21,381 nucleotides of DNA from Paulinella micropora. Taxonomy: Eukaryota > Cercozoa > Imbricatea > Euglyphida. The translations under genes and the position numbers were made by a program. Below, in pieces: positions 9,148 to 17,800 of this stretch (within the stretch, counting starts at the first letter, position 1; each line of letters begins with the position of its first letter). The stretch is from the NCBI GenBank assembly GCA_009731375.1, contig BJOX01000218.1, positions 25,471-46,851 on the forward strand. Reading direction: 5' to 3'. The notes under the pieces are model-generated. The model was given only the letters and a program-made list of their open reading frames with translations. It was not told where the DNA came from and did not search any database.

Positions 9148-12100
9148 TTACTTGAGCTTTACCGTAAATTTGTTAAGTAAATACTCGAATTGTTCTTTCG
9201 GTAAATATTTTGTCATTACATCATCTATCTGCTTCTTCGTACCTACTTTTACAAACTTAATCTCACCGTCTCTGTGTAGGTGGTGCATAAAGTGTAATTC
9301 TAAAGGTAAGTGTTTAGTTCTATTACCTGACATACCCCTCTCTGCCGCTAAGACTGTTTGAGAGTTATCCTCGAATAATTCTATCGGGCTCTTTTGGGCT
9401 ATGTTTAGTTCTTGTGTAATGTGTTTTAGTGCAAGTCCCTCTCTAATGCACTCAGTTGCTGCAAATATTTCAGCATCATTGGAACTCAGGGCGATGCGAC
9501 TCTGTCGCTTTGATAACCATGCAACTGGATCGCTGCCCCATAGGATCACGAATCCAGTGCGGGACTTCCCTGTTTTCTTACAAACTTTGTGAGCCGCGTC
9601 GGGCCACATGGAAAGTTTTGGATAGGTTTGCCCTTCTTGCTCTGACTTAGGCTCATGGTAAGCTAAACCTCGATAAGAGTTAACTAAATAACGAAAGATT
9701 CTGCCTAACATCGCATAAGTTATTCCCTTATCGATAGTTTGCATGACACTTGCCGAATTTAGTGCTTGTTCTATATCGGGTCTTGTCATCTTTGCGAGAA
9801 ATAGCAAACGACCAACTAGACTAGGAATTGAAAATTTTCGCAAGCTAGCTGATTCCGACATCGGTTCCGTGAAATGTTCTTGCGCTGGAGTACTAACGGG
9901 TTTAGCAGAATCGTAGCCTACCTCTTTTAGTATCTGCTGCTGATATTTTCGCTGATGCAAAATTATTTTCCCGTTCGATTGCTCTATCTCTATTCCTTTG
10001 AATTCACGGGCAATACCGAGTCTTTTGAGCGGGAAATGTTTTTCTAATGCGGACGCAAAACGCTCATATGCTTGTTTGTTTGGTGCGGTGAACAACAAGT
10101 CATCAACATGAAATATCCCTACTATCGCCTCTCTCAAAGCTTTATCATTTTCTACAAACATACATAAGTCTGAATCTAGCAACCTAAAACCTAGCTCCTC
10201 TAACTTGGGTGCTAATATCTCATACCATCTTCTTCCTGCCTGTGGTGCACCATATAAAGCACCATCTATACGCCATATCATCCCCTCATGCCCTTCTCTG
10301 TCTACACTCTCTGGCGCATATGCATAAACAGGGTCATTCATACGAGCATTTAGGTATGCATTTTTAAAATCTATGCCGTATAGTTTGTGTTTGTGCCAGG
10401 CAGCTAGTTTGGCGAGAAATAAAAGTGAATGGTGCGCGGCGCAAGGAACAAAGAGCTGATCTGGGTTATAGCTAACACCGGGTTCTAACATATCTCCCCG
10501 TAAAGCTAAACGAGACTTTATGAACTTTTTCCCGTTCTCATCTAACTTTACTTTGTGAACCCATGTCAATCTAACTATCTTACTAACTCCTGCCTTGCTT
10601 GCCTCCTTATGGGGTACCCATGTGTATGTGTTAAAGGATTGAAGAGCTTTTAGCTCTGTTTTCATACCCTCTAAAACATCTTTAGCTGTCAAACCTTCCT
10701 CTATGACATCTTTGGGTACTCTGATATCTACATACAAATAAAAATCACGAATCTCATCTGCCACCATACGGTCATCGCATAAAAACATATTAGCGGGACT
10801 TTGTAACGGGTATTCGGGATCTTTCACGGAGTATTTGAGGATTTCCGAATTCAACATCCGTTCTTCTTCGTCCTCAAACTTAACTATGTGGGTGGGCTGA
10901 GGTCTGTCTCTTACTACGAGTCTATCTCTGGGGTCACTCACTCTGCTGACTACCCCTACTCGTACTATGCTCTCCCATCCCTCACCGTACTTTTTCTTCG
11001 CCCATCCATCTCCCCATGCACGCGCGGGCACTCTTACTACCTTACCTATTAGCTCTTGAGCCTCTCTCTTTTCTCTCTTGGGCTCATTGCTAGGGGTAAA
11101 TCTCTCTACTGCCTTGCGCTGCCTTTTACCGGGGATTATGTTACTCTCCGTTACTCTCTGACTCTGCTCCCACGTTAATCCCTTAGATGGTGGTGATTTT
11201 TCTTCGTATGCTCTTCTTTCATGTATTTTTAGTGGATCTGTTGGATCTTGTTCATTTGTATGCTCTTGTGGCTTGATCTTGTGCTCTGGGGGTAATTGTT
11301 GTGGATAATGTGGCTCTGGACTTGTGTGTAGGCGTGTATGTTTGTGATCCAATGTATTCTTCTCCACATGCTCATTTTCATGCTCATTCTCATTCGCATC
11401 GATATCAACATTCTCTGTCTCCCCCTCAACTTCATCAAAGTGTGTTGTTGGGTGGTCGTTGTTGACGTTGTGCGGTGACTTAGGTGATTGAGGTGGTGAT
11501 TGGGGTGGTGATTGGGGTGGTGACGCTTGTGGAGATGTGTGTGGTTGCTCGCTCTCATTCTCATTCTCCCCCTCAGAGTCATCATTATCCCACGACACTA
11601 GTTTAGGAGGATGAGCTTGTTTACCGATTTTGTGAATATTAAATCTCACATCTCTCACTCCGGAAATTATCTTCTTACCATCCCATACGCGGTATAGTTC
11701 CCGAAATAGATCATATCCTACTAGCATCACCTTTTTCCCTTTGTACTCTCCCTTCCGCACTTTAGTCTTAGGTATATGTAACACACCCATACATCCTATT
11801 GGTTTTAAATGAAAGAGTGTTGGTTTTCTACCTAACAGCTGCTCATAAGGCGAAATTCCTTTGCGTTCCCCGTGAATTGCCGGTAGTATGTTGTGAATGG
11901 TTGTTGCTGCGTGTTCTAATTCTGCCCAGAATTGCGGCGGTAATTTAGCGTGATATCTCATTGCTCGTGCAGGCCCCGCCGTAATATCATTCACTTTTTC
12001 CGCAATAGGATTCCCGTCTTTATCGTTTGTCGCGGAGGTTTTCCAAATAAAGCGAATATTTTTCCACCACTTAATGACTTCCTCCGGAATATGGAATTCT

Positions 12101-12660
12101 TGATCTGCGCGAATTTCCTTTACTTTGTTTCCTGTTTGTCTCTCATAAAAGGCTACCGCTTGTTTTAAGCAATCTACAAACTCATTCTTATGGGCTAAAT
12201 AATAGTCAAGAATGAACAGTGAGTAGTCGTCGGTGACCGAAAATTTATACCGTTTACCACCTATTAATCTAGTTGCCCACGGTCCTGATGTCTCTATGTG
12301 TAGAATTATACCTGGCTTTTGGGCTCTTTCTATTGTATTAACTGCAAAACGTGGCAAACGTTCAGACTTTCCTATCATGCAAGATTCGCAAAATCTCACA
12401 TCGCTCTCGTCACCAACTAACTTAATGTTCAAAATTTTTGCCAATAGGCGCATCTTTGTTAACCCATAATGCCCACAGGCATAGTGAAAAAGCTTGATTC
12501 CTATCTTTCTAGGTTTGTCTGACTTTCTGGGGTAAGCTTCATATAATACTATATCTACGTGTAATTCTTTCTCTCTCTTATTTACTTCATGCTTACTTGT
12601 CTCGTTTTTGTTCTCATTTGTGGGGCTTCCCTCCCCTTCTACCCTCTTGTTGCGAAATGA
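9148..12660 (-). CDS. pol: Copia pol: integrase, reverse transcriptase, RNase H
   Basis: The frame is open from 12660; the first ATG is at 12453, and residue numbers here count from it. Before that ATG lies the integrase zinc-binding His pair (FHYACGH), with CESC at residues 22-25 completing HHCC. The integrase core shows E54 (HIETSGP), D117 (IRADQEF) and E152 (NPIAEKVND); family members normally have Asp at the first position. An acidic, Pro/Ser-rich linker with SPPQ repeats follows (about residues 280-440). RT shows GIDFKNAYLNA, YGAPQAGRRWY and HVDD (782-785), where most relatives have YVDD. RNase H shows D952 (WPDAA), SSNDAE and EDNSQT. The frame ends at TAA 9148. It overlaps the previous frame by 19-22 bases in the -1 register, so it is expressed by frameshift or is defective at that point. 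Confidence 0.93.
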   Translation of the reverse strand, partial: SFRNKRVEGEGSPTNENKNETSKHEVNKREKELHVDIVLYEAYPRKSDKPRKIGIKLFHYACGHYGLTKMRLLAKILNIKLVGDESDVRFCESCMIGKSERLPRFAVNTIERAQKPGIILHIETSGPWATRLIGGKRYKFSVTDDYSLFILDYYLAHKNEFVDCLKQAVAFYERQTGNKVKEIRADQEFHIPEEVIKWWKNIRFIWKTSATNDKDGNPIAEKVNDITAGPARAMRYHAKLPPQFWAELEHAATTIHNILPAIHGERKGISPYEQLLGRKPTLFHLKPIGCMGVLHIPKTKVRKGEYKGKKVMLVGYDLFRELYRVWDGKKIISGVRDVRFNIHKIGKQAHPPKLVSWDNDDSEGENENESEQPHTSPQASPPQSPPQSPPQSPKSPHNVNNDHPTTHFDEVEGETENVDIDANENEHENEHVEKNTLDHKHTRLHTSPEPHYPQQLPPEHKIKPQEHTNEQDPTDPLKIHERRAYEEKSPPSKGLTWEQSQRVTESNIIPGKRQRKAVERFTPSNEPKREKREAQELIGKVVRVPARAWGDGWAKKKYGEGWESIVRVGVVSRVSDPRDRLVVRDRPQPTHIVKFEDEEERMLNSEILKYSVKDPEYPLQSPANMFLCDDRMVADEIRDFYLYVDIRVPKDVIEEGLTAKDVLEGMKTELKALQSFNTYTWVPHKEASKAGVSKIVRLTWVHKVKLDENGKKFIKSRLALRGDMLEPGVSYNPDQLFVPCAAHHSLLFLAKLAAWHKHKLYGIDFKNAYLNARMNDPVYAYAPESVDREGHEGMIWRIDGALYGAPQAGRRWYEILAPKLEELGFRLLDSDLCMFVENDKALREAIVGIFHVDDLLFTAPNKQAYERFASALEKHFPLKRLGIAREFKGIEIEQSNGKIILHQRKYQQQILKEVGYDSAKPVSTPAQEHFTEPMSESASLRKFSIPSLVGRLLFLAKMTRPDIEQALNSASVMQTIDKGITYAMLGRIFRYLVNSYRGLAYHEPKSEQEGQTYPKLSMWPDAAHKVCKKTGKSRTGFVILWGSDPVAWLSKRQSRIALSSNDAEIFAATECIREGLALKHITQELNIAQKSPIELFEDNSQTVLAAERGMSGNRTKHLPLELHFMHHLHRDGEIKFVKVGTKKQIDDVMTKYLPKEQFEYLLNKFTVKLK

Positions 12661-15260
12661 TCATATCTTTCGTTGACTTTCAATGGTTCATCATATTCGT
12701 CATCCCATCTATATATCATACTCTTAGTTAATCTTCCCCTTACTAATATGTCACTCTCGTTAATGTGGATGGGGTGTTCGATTATTACTAACTGTCCGTT
12801 TTGGTGGATGACTGATCTGTTGTGTCTGTGGTCCATCTGTCCTGTAGAGACTATGCTAACTGGTAAGGTAGTGTCGAGTAACATCTTCTTTTCTACTGCT
12901 CTAGGCCTTCCTTTCCCATCTATCACAGTCAGCCTAGCTCTTCCTGACTTACTCAACTCCCTTTCTCCATTACCTGTCAGTAGTTCTACCGGGTCTATCT
13001 CATCGACATCCGTCAATCTGTCTTCTCTGCATGATATGTCTGTGCTTGCTCCACTATCCTGTACTGTCATGTCTCTCTTTTTCATCACTCTTTTTCTCAC
13101 ATGTATCAGTACATGCTCTGTCTCTCCTTCTGTCTCTGTCTCTGTTTCTAGTTCACCCTCAGAGACTCCTCTACCCTCCCCTTGTCCCTCTTCTGTGAGT
13201 TGTGGAGGTGTATTGATGGGACTCTGTCTGACTGCTCTCTCCAAGTACATTCCTTCTATTGCTCTTACTATGTCAGTCAAAAAGTCATCTCTCTCTAGCT
13301 CGCCACTCACGACACGCATCACTTCTCCATTCATTCCCCTCACGCACTCATTCATCAACGTTTTAGCTATTTCATTTATATCTTTGAAGGTTATGACGGG
13401 AGGGTTGATGGGTTGCGTGTTTGTTGTCTGTGTTGGTGGGAGTGCTGTGATTGGTCTAGAACTAGAGATTTGGAGTTGTTGTGAGGTGGGACCTATTTGG
13501 TTGCCAAACTTGTTGACAGAAGTGGGCCCAAGTCGTTGCTCTCCCTCATCCACTCCACTCTCTTCTCTCCCTTCTCTGCTCTGGCCGGTCCGCTGACTAG
13601 AAAATGGATTATGTTTGCGTGGTTGTTGCGGAATATTTTGCGAGACTTGTGGACTTGTGGAAATTTTGGTGTCACGTAAAGTTTCAAATTCCCCGAAAAC
13701 GAGTCTTTGCGTAATTTTATGAGACTTTTCCAATGCCGCAGCTTTAAGACCTCGTTCGTCTGGGTAGTAAGGAGATTTGGGGGGACGCAACACGGGACTT
13801 ACCGACAAATCCAACTCCGGATAATCTGGGTCTTGTGTGGCGTGATATCCGCAGTACCTCGCATAAGATAATCGTTTCGCGTGATTTGCGTATATTCCTT
13901 TTCCTTTTGATTTTTCAACGGAAACATTACACGGTTTTTTGCGTCTGTTTATTCCGGCACATTTTGTGTCAGGCGTGACTCCGTAAGAACTCTCAAGCCT
14001 CAAAGGAGTTTCGTTAGGGTTAGGGGTGACTGGGGAACATCGTGGGGTGGCGGATACTAACCGCTCTTCCTTGCCTTCTCCCCGTAGTGAGGAGGGACCT
14101 CGTAGGGTGGCCGATACTAACCGCACTTCCCGTCCTTCTCCACTCTCACTATGTCTATTCCCTACCCTAGGTGTAGTCTTTGTATCGTTCAAAAGGGCTT
14201 GGGGACTTGTAGATTTGTGATGAGGTGAGCTTGGTTGCTCGTCATCTCTTTCTCTTTCTTCCTCATCATCATCGCTCTTATCATAAGTGTTCCCCATATG
14301 GATTAAAGCAACGTTTGTATCAGAGTCACTTTGTTCGTCTTCGTTTTTGTCGTTGCCGGTTGTTATCAAAGTGAGTGCTTTCTTTTTCTTATGAAAGGGT
14401 TTCTTTTTGTTTTTGTAATTGTTCTTTTGTTCGTTCTTTTCTTGTTCCGTGCCTTTGTCTTCCGTTTGATTCCGTTTTAATTTTCCTTCTTTGCGGAACT
14501 TTTCCGAAATCACCGGACAATATCTCATGGTATGGCCTTTGGCATCACATCCGAAACACGTGACTTTGAGCGTCCAGTTTGGAGCTGTCTTTGGTCCCGG
14601 TTTATTGTCTCCCCTTTTCCCTTTATTATCCATCAGGAGATTGGTCTCTTGCCGCTGCTTGCCATCCCGAGATTTCTTGTTGTTGTCTTTGCGAATTTGA
14701 GTTTTTCTCTCACGGAAATTGTTACGTCTTTCTTTTTCTTCCCACATTAACCATCTTTCCCTAGATGCTTCGCATAGTTCCGAGAAATTTGGTCTTAGTC
14801 TGGCCGGGAGATCATAGTGGTCCACCTGAAATTTATCCCCGAAAGCTGGATGGTAGCGCAATTTCTTAAATAGCTTTCTCTTTGCTTCCTCATCGGAAAA
14901 TGGCGCCCCACGTAAACTTTCAAGCTGGATTTTCTTTGCGAGAAATTCATTTAGCCAGTCTACATACCTCTGACCTGCCCTTGGTCTCGTTCTCTCAAAC
15001 TCTTCCTCTAACATGTACCTACCTGCTCCGGAAATGCCTCCCCATTGATCTCTTACTACTATCAACTCTTCAATGGGTCCTTTCGTCTTCTGTGTTCGCA
15101 GGAAATTAGATACATTGTCTTTGGAAAAAGCCACAGACAGACATAACTGCAAAGTTTTCATCCTTTCATAATATTTCTTCTCTTTGCGGATAGCTGTCTT
15201 TCTTCTTGGTTTTGTTTCATACTTTGTCTTTTCTTTTTCCTTGCTTCTTTCTCTTTCCAC
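12639..15260 (-). CDS. gag-pro: Copia gag C-terminal part, CCHC zinc knuckle and protease
   Basis: The 873-codon frame has no ATG at its start (first start-like codon GTG at 15260), so it must be reached from the upstream gag frame. The first 180 residues continue a gag capsid-like fold (YVDWLNEFLAKKIQLESL, LPARLRPNFSELCEASRE). A basic, nucleic-acid-binding linker follows, then CFGCDAKGHTMRYC (residues 235-248, CX2CX4HX4C). A long Lys/Glu/Ser-rich, probably disordered stretch leads to the retroviral-type aspartic protease with QDSGAST (Asp 735) and LPVSIVSTGQM. The stop is TAG at 12639-12641. The protein is longer than typical copia gag-pro because of the disordered region. The integrase frame overlaps its last codons. 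Confidence 0.9.
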   Translation of the reverse strand: MERERSKEKEKTKYETKPRRKTAIRKEKKYYERMKTLQLCLSVAFSKDNVSNFLRTQKTKGPIEELIVVRDQWGGISGAGRYMLEEEFERTRPRAGQRYVDWLNEFLAKKIQLESLRGAPFSDEEAKRKLFKKLRYHPAFGDKFQVDHYDLPARLRPNFSELCEASRERWLMWEEKERRNNFRERKTQIRKDNNKKSRDGKQRQETNLLMDNKGKRGDNKPGPKTAPNWTLKVTCFGCDAKGHTMRYCPVISEKFRKEGKLKRNQTEDKGTEQEKNEQKNNYKNKKKPFHKKKKALTLITTGNDKNEDEQSDSDTNVALIHMGNTYDKSDDDEEERERDDEQPSSPHHKSTSPQALLNDTKTTPRVGNRHSESGEGREVRLVSATLRGPSSLRGEGKEERLVSATPRCSPVTPNPNETPLRLESSYGVTPDTKCAGINRRKKPCNVSVEKSKGKGIYANHAKRLSYARYCGYHATQDPDYPELDLSVSPVLRPPKSPYYPDERGLKAAALEKSHKITQRLVFGEFETLRDTKISTSPQVSQNIPQQPRKHNPFSSQRTGQSREGREESGVDEGEQRLGPTSVNKFGNQIGPTSQQLQISSSRPITALPPTQTTNTQPINPPVITFKDINEIAKTLMNECVRGMNGEVMRVVSGELERDDFLTDIVRAIEGMYLERAVRQSPINTPPQLTEEGQGEGRGVSEGELETETETEGETEHVLIHVRKRVMKKRDMTVQDSGASTDISCREDRLTDVDEIDPVELLTGNGERELSKSGRARLTVIDGKGRPRAVEKKMLLDTTLPVSIVSTGQMDHRHNRSVIHQNGQLVIIEHPIHINESDILVRGRLTKSMIYRWDDEYDEPLKVNERYDHFATRG

Positions 15261-15580
15261 TCTCTCTTTTGTTCTGCTGTCATTTTATCCCAACCTTCTG
15301 GCTGTTTGATATCTTCTTTCTTTGTCTGGGGTCTCTGTCTTCCTCTCTGAGAGGTGTCTGACTCTTCATCTTCCTCACTATCACTTATGGGCGTGTCGGG
15401 CTCTTCTAAGTCTTCTGCCGTGTTAGCCCTTGCTTCGTCGTAAGGAAAATCCCTTTTGGCTTTAGCTGGGTCGGCTAATGCCAGAGATACCATCTCTGCC
15501 ACGTGGACAGATATCCCCTGCATGTGCTTCTGAAACTTGCTTGACCAAGGCCAAAAGCTTTGGTCGTTGCCCTCGAACAT
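15158..15580 (-). CDS. gag: Copia gag N-terminal part
   Basis: I chose ATG 15580, which begins MFEGNDQSFWPWSSKFQKHM. This matches the F/L-x-G-x-N-(Y/F)-x-x-W-x-x-x-(M/F) opening of copia gag; a TGA lies shortly upstream in frame. The rest is acidic, then Lys/Arg/Glu-rich (WDKMTAEQKREWKEKEARKK), ending at TGA 15158. The capsid domain evidently continues in the -1 frame, which is open from about 15283 to 12639. The switch must fall within an A-rich segment near 15230-15260. Either a programmed -1 slip or a one-base loss fits; a canonical X XXY YYZ heptamer is not obvious. Confidence 0.85.
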   Translation of the reverse strand: MFEGNDQSFWPWSSKFQKHMQGISVHVAEMVSLALADPAKAKRDFPYDEARANTAEDLEEPDTPISDSEEDEESDTSQRGRQRPQTKKEDIKQPEGWDKMTAEQKREWKEKEARKKKRQSMKQNQEERQLSAKRRNIMKG

Positions 15581-15625
15581 GGGCACTTGACTCAATACAT
15601 GCTTTGGCACTTGCCTCCTTGTCAA

Positions 15626-15636
15626 GGCTCATAACC
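15626..15636 (-). promoter_or_regulatory. Primer-binding site matching a tRNA-Met anticodon arm
   Basis: GGTTATGAGCC lies directly inside the 5' LTR on the element strand. Its complement GGCTCATAACC contains the 7-base anticodon loop CTCATAA (anticodon CAT) flanked by GG/CC stem bases, as in eukaryotic initiator tRNA-Met. Drosophila copia primes from the 5' half of that tRNA at the equivalent site. No TGG-initiated site matching a tRNA 3' end is needed. Confidence 0.75.
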
Positions 15637-15937
15637 AAAGTAATCTATCACTCAAACGCAGAGTTTAGGGAAGCTACCCCGCTAAGGGTAAAGAATAACC
15701 GAAGAAAAGACTTTTAATGACTTTGGGTCACACAAAATGTGGTGACCTTAACAGAATGGTAATACTCATTTGATTCTAGGCATTCCAGACTATGATTCGC
15801 GAATACTCTATAAAGTGTCCTTGTCAGTAATAAAGGTATTAATAACTGTCCGGCCTATGAACTTGCCTATGACTAAGACTATCCAAATTACCGGTAAATT
15901 GACTAGGTGGAGTAACAGGTATTAATAGTACATTACA
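15637..15937 (-). repeat. 5' LTR of the copia element
   Basis: This copy starts TGTAATGTACTATTAATACC on the element strand at 15937 and ends beside the PBS. It should contain the element's promoter. An AT-rich CTTTATAGAGTATTCG (plus-strand CGAATACTCTATAAAG, 15800-15815) is a possible TATA region, which is inference. Confidence 0.93.
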
Positions 15938-16063
15938 GTAGACGGAGACGAAATCATCACTGATTCATTTACTTTGTTGCCACATTTGGAAGGATTGCAT
16001 ATTCGTCCTGATGACCAGGAGCAGATCGAGAACGATATGAAAGGCTTGAATCTTTGGGCGTAA
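15938..16063 (+). pseudogene. Severed 3' end of the last exon of the 6087 gene
   Basis: Starting at GTA, this reads 41 codons to TAA (VDGDEIITDSFTLLPHLEGL...NLWA) in the phase expected from the GTG codon at 8396-8398 on the other side of the element. The acidic/hydrophobic make-up matches that of the exon upstream. With the element removed and one Val codon kept, the last exon would be continuous. The piece has no start codon or acceptor of its own and is presumably not translated in this allele, unless the whole element is removed from the transcript. Confidence 0.8.
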
Positions 16064-16718
16064 AGGTATACGCGATGATATTAATACATTACAGGTGACT
16101 CAGCACATGTAGTTTTTACTATTGACATGTTTCAAGACACAGCATAAGAGCATAAGACTAATCTACTTGCAATATGGGAATCGTTCAAGAATAGCATGAC
16201 TCATTAAATATAAGTTTTTGCGTCATTGTAAGTCTTGGTATCAACAATTATAGTCATCATATCATCGGCGCCGCAATCAATTTATCAATGTTTATATTTT
16301 TAAAATATTAATTAATATTAAGTATATTAAATAATAAACTCCTGTGCTCAAAAATCAGAAAAATTAAATTTAATCAAAAACTGAATTTTAATTTTTCATG
16401 GTTCAATTAATATATGTGTAAAAGCTTTTTTTGTTTCACATAGAATTTCCGTCCAAATTAAGATTTATAGCACATTATTGGAATTTCATCCAAAATTAAA
16501 AAAATTGTGTGCTTGCTTGACTTGAATGTCGACGGTAATATCTATCAGCGATGAACTGCAGACATGCAGAAAAACACAACAAATAACTGATCATGTGCAT
16601 GAATGTATGCATGCATACACGCGTAAGTGCATACGTTCCATACTGTGCCCCGTAGTGGCACCACACGCGACCATGACATTGCTAAAAAGTACATATATGT
16701 ATGAAAGTTCTGCACTAC

Positions 16719-16719
<1 letters not shown>
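16064..16719. other. AT-rich intergenic DNA
   Basis: No gene is seen. At 16078-16093 ATATTAATACATTACAG resembles the LTR terminus GTATTAATAGTACATTACAG. At about 16441-16500 two imperfect copies of AATTTCCGTCCAAATTAA / AATTTCATCCAAAATTAA occur. Confidence 0.5.
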
Positions 16720-16758
<39 letters not shown>

Positions 16759-16918
16759 TTCTTCTGTCTTTCTTTCTCTCTTTCTTTCTTTCTTTCTTTT
16801 TATTTTCTTTTCTTTGTTTCTTCTTTTTTCTGACTTTTTTCTTTGGAGTCTTTCTTCTTTCCGAGTTTCTTTGTTTTTCTTTCTTTCTCTCTTTGTTTTT
16901 GTTGCTTCTCTTTTTTTC
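16720..16918. repeat. (TTTC)n microsatellite and pyrimidine tract
   Basis: A run of TTTC repeats to about 16800 passes into a T/C-rich stretch that ends in TTTTTTTCAG. It reads as Ser/Phe/Leu repeats in all plus frames. A splice-acceptor role for the end (CAG at 16918-16920) is possible but no exon follows. Confidence 0.9.
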
Positions 16919-16920
16919 AG

Positions 16921-17800
16921 TCATACATACGCACAAACGTGCGTTTTTCACTGGAAATAGGGGGAAAATGCAATAGAGTGGGAAAAATGCAATAGTTGAT
17001 CTTTTCTAAAAAGAACTTTGACTTAATCGTTTGAGATCATTTCTCGGAACGAAATCGAAAACTAGTTATATTAATATAGTGAAGTCGAAACGTCGTGCAG
17101 AGGAGAATCTAATGAACTGGTCAAAAAGAGTGAATTTTCAACAGTAAAGGTTTTGCCCGGTCGTTAAGGTGCTCAGCCTACGGTCCGGGCTGATAATTGT
17201 TCAGGCTGCAACTATCTGCGAAGGCTCTGTCACGTATCATCACAGTGATTGATATACGAATCATCACCGTGACAGTCTGGAGATGCACATGTCAGCTGAG
17301 CACTCAAATTTGATAGTGAGTCCGGCCTCAAATCGCAACCTCCACAAACCTTGAACTTCAGGCCAGTCCTGCCAAAAAACACTGGAATTTTGGCGGCAGT
17401 GCACTGGCACGGTGGCAGTGCACTGCCAGGGTGGCATAAGGGGTATTATTAATAATGATTATTAAAAGATAATCAGAATCTGACTTTGACACTGAGGCTG
17501 TTTATTTCAACTTTTTTCAAAGACTGTTATTCAAGTAATATAATCAATCGAGTCGATTCACTGAACTTGATTCACTGTCAGCCTCCGAGCCTTGAAACTT
17601 CGGACTTTTACTATCTGAGTTTGGTATATAACAGGCCGGTCACAGTGACTATTCAGACTTATTGAAATTTCTGACTATATTATGAAATAATATTAATATT
17701 AATAAATACCGGTAACAGTGCCTGCAGTTGTTAGAGCTCAAACAGCAGTCACAGATGCCATACACTATGAATCCAAAATAAATAATAAATAATGAAGCAC
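16921..17800. other. Intergenic DNA with short palindromes
   Basis: No coding frame is supported. There are several CAGTGA/TCACTG motifs: an 8-bp inverted repeat CTGTCACG / CGTGACAG (17227-17234, 17268-17275) encloses two direct ATCATCAC copies. GGTCACAGTGAC near 17638 is another. Confidence 0.45.
17413..17428. repeat. 16-bp perfect palindrome with a near copy beside it
   Basis: TGGCAGTGCACTGCCA is self-complementary. About 20 bp to the left GGCAGTGCACTGGCA repeats it with one arm altered. It could be a dimeric protein site or a cruciform. No neighbouring gene start explains it. Confidence 0.7.

Larger units (their letters stand above)
8400..15937 (-). mobile_element. Full-length Ty1/copia LTR retrotransposon, young insertion
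   Basis: Two direct 301-bp LTRs (8400-8700 and 15637-15937) differ at one site (8680 G, 15917 A). The minus-strand order is 5' LTR, PBS, gag, CCHC knuckle, protease, integrase, RT, RNase H, PPT, 3' LTR. Integrase before RT is the Pseudoviridae/copia order. LTRs begin TGTAATG on the element strand. The element sits in the last exon of the 6087 gene, in opposite orientation. The coding region is split over three frames. A perfect 5-bp target duplication is not seen: the bases beside the LTRs are GTGC on the left and GTAGA on the right, with TTACAGT in direct repeat at 8391-8397 and 15933-15939. Confidence 0.95.

Noticed and set aside
12673-13596. 307-codon plus-strand frame opposite the protease region
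   Set aside because: It is antisense to a well-supported gag-pro frame and has a Ser/Leu-rich composition typical of the reverse complement of Glu/Lys/Arg codons. No domain is seen.
16526-16976. Ser/Phe-rich frames over the TTTC repeat
   Set aside because: All frames are repeat translations. No flanking coding evidence exists.
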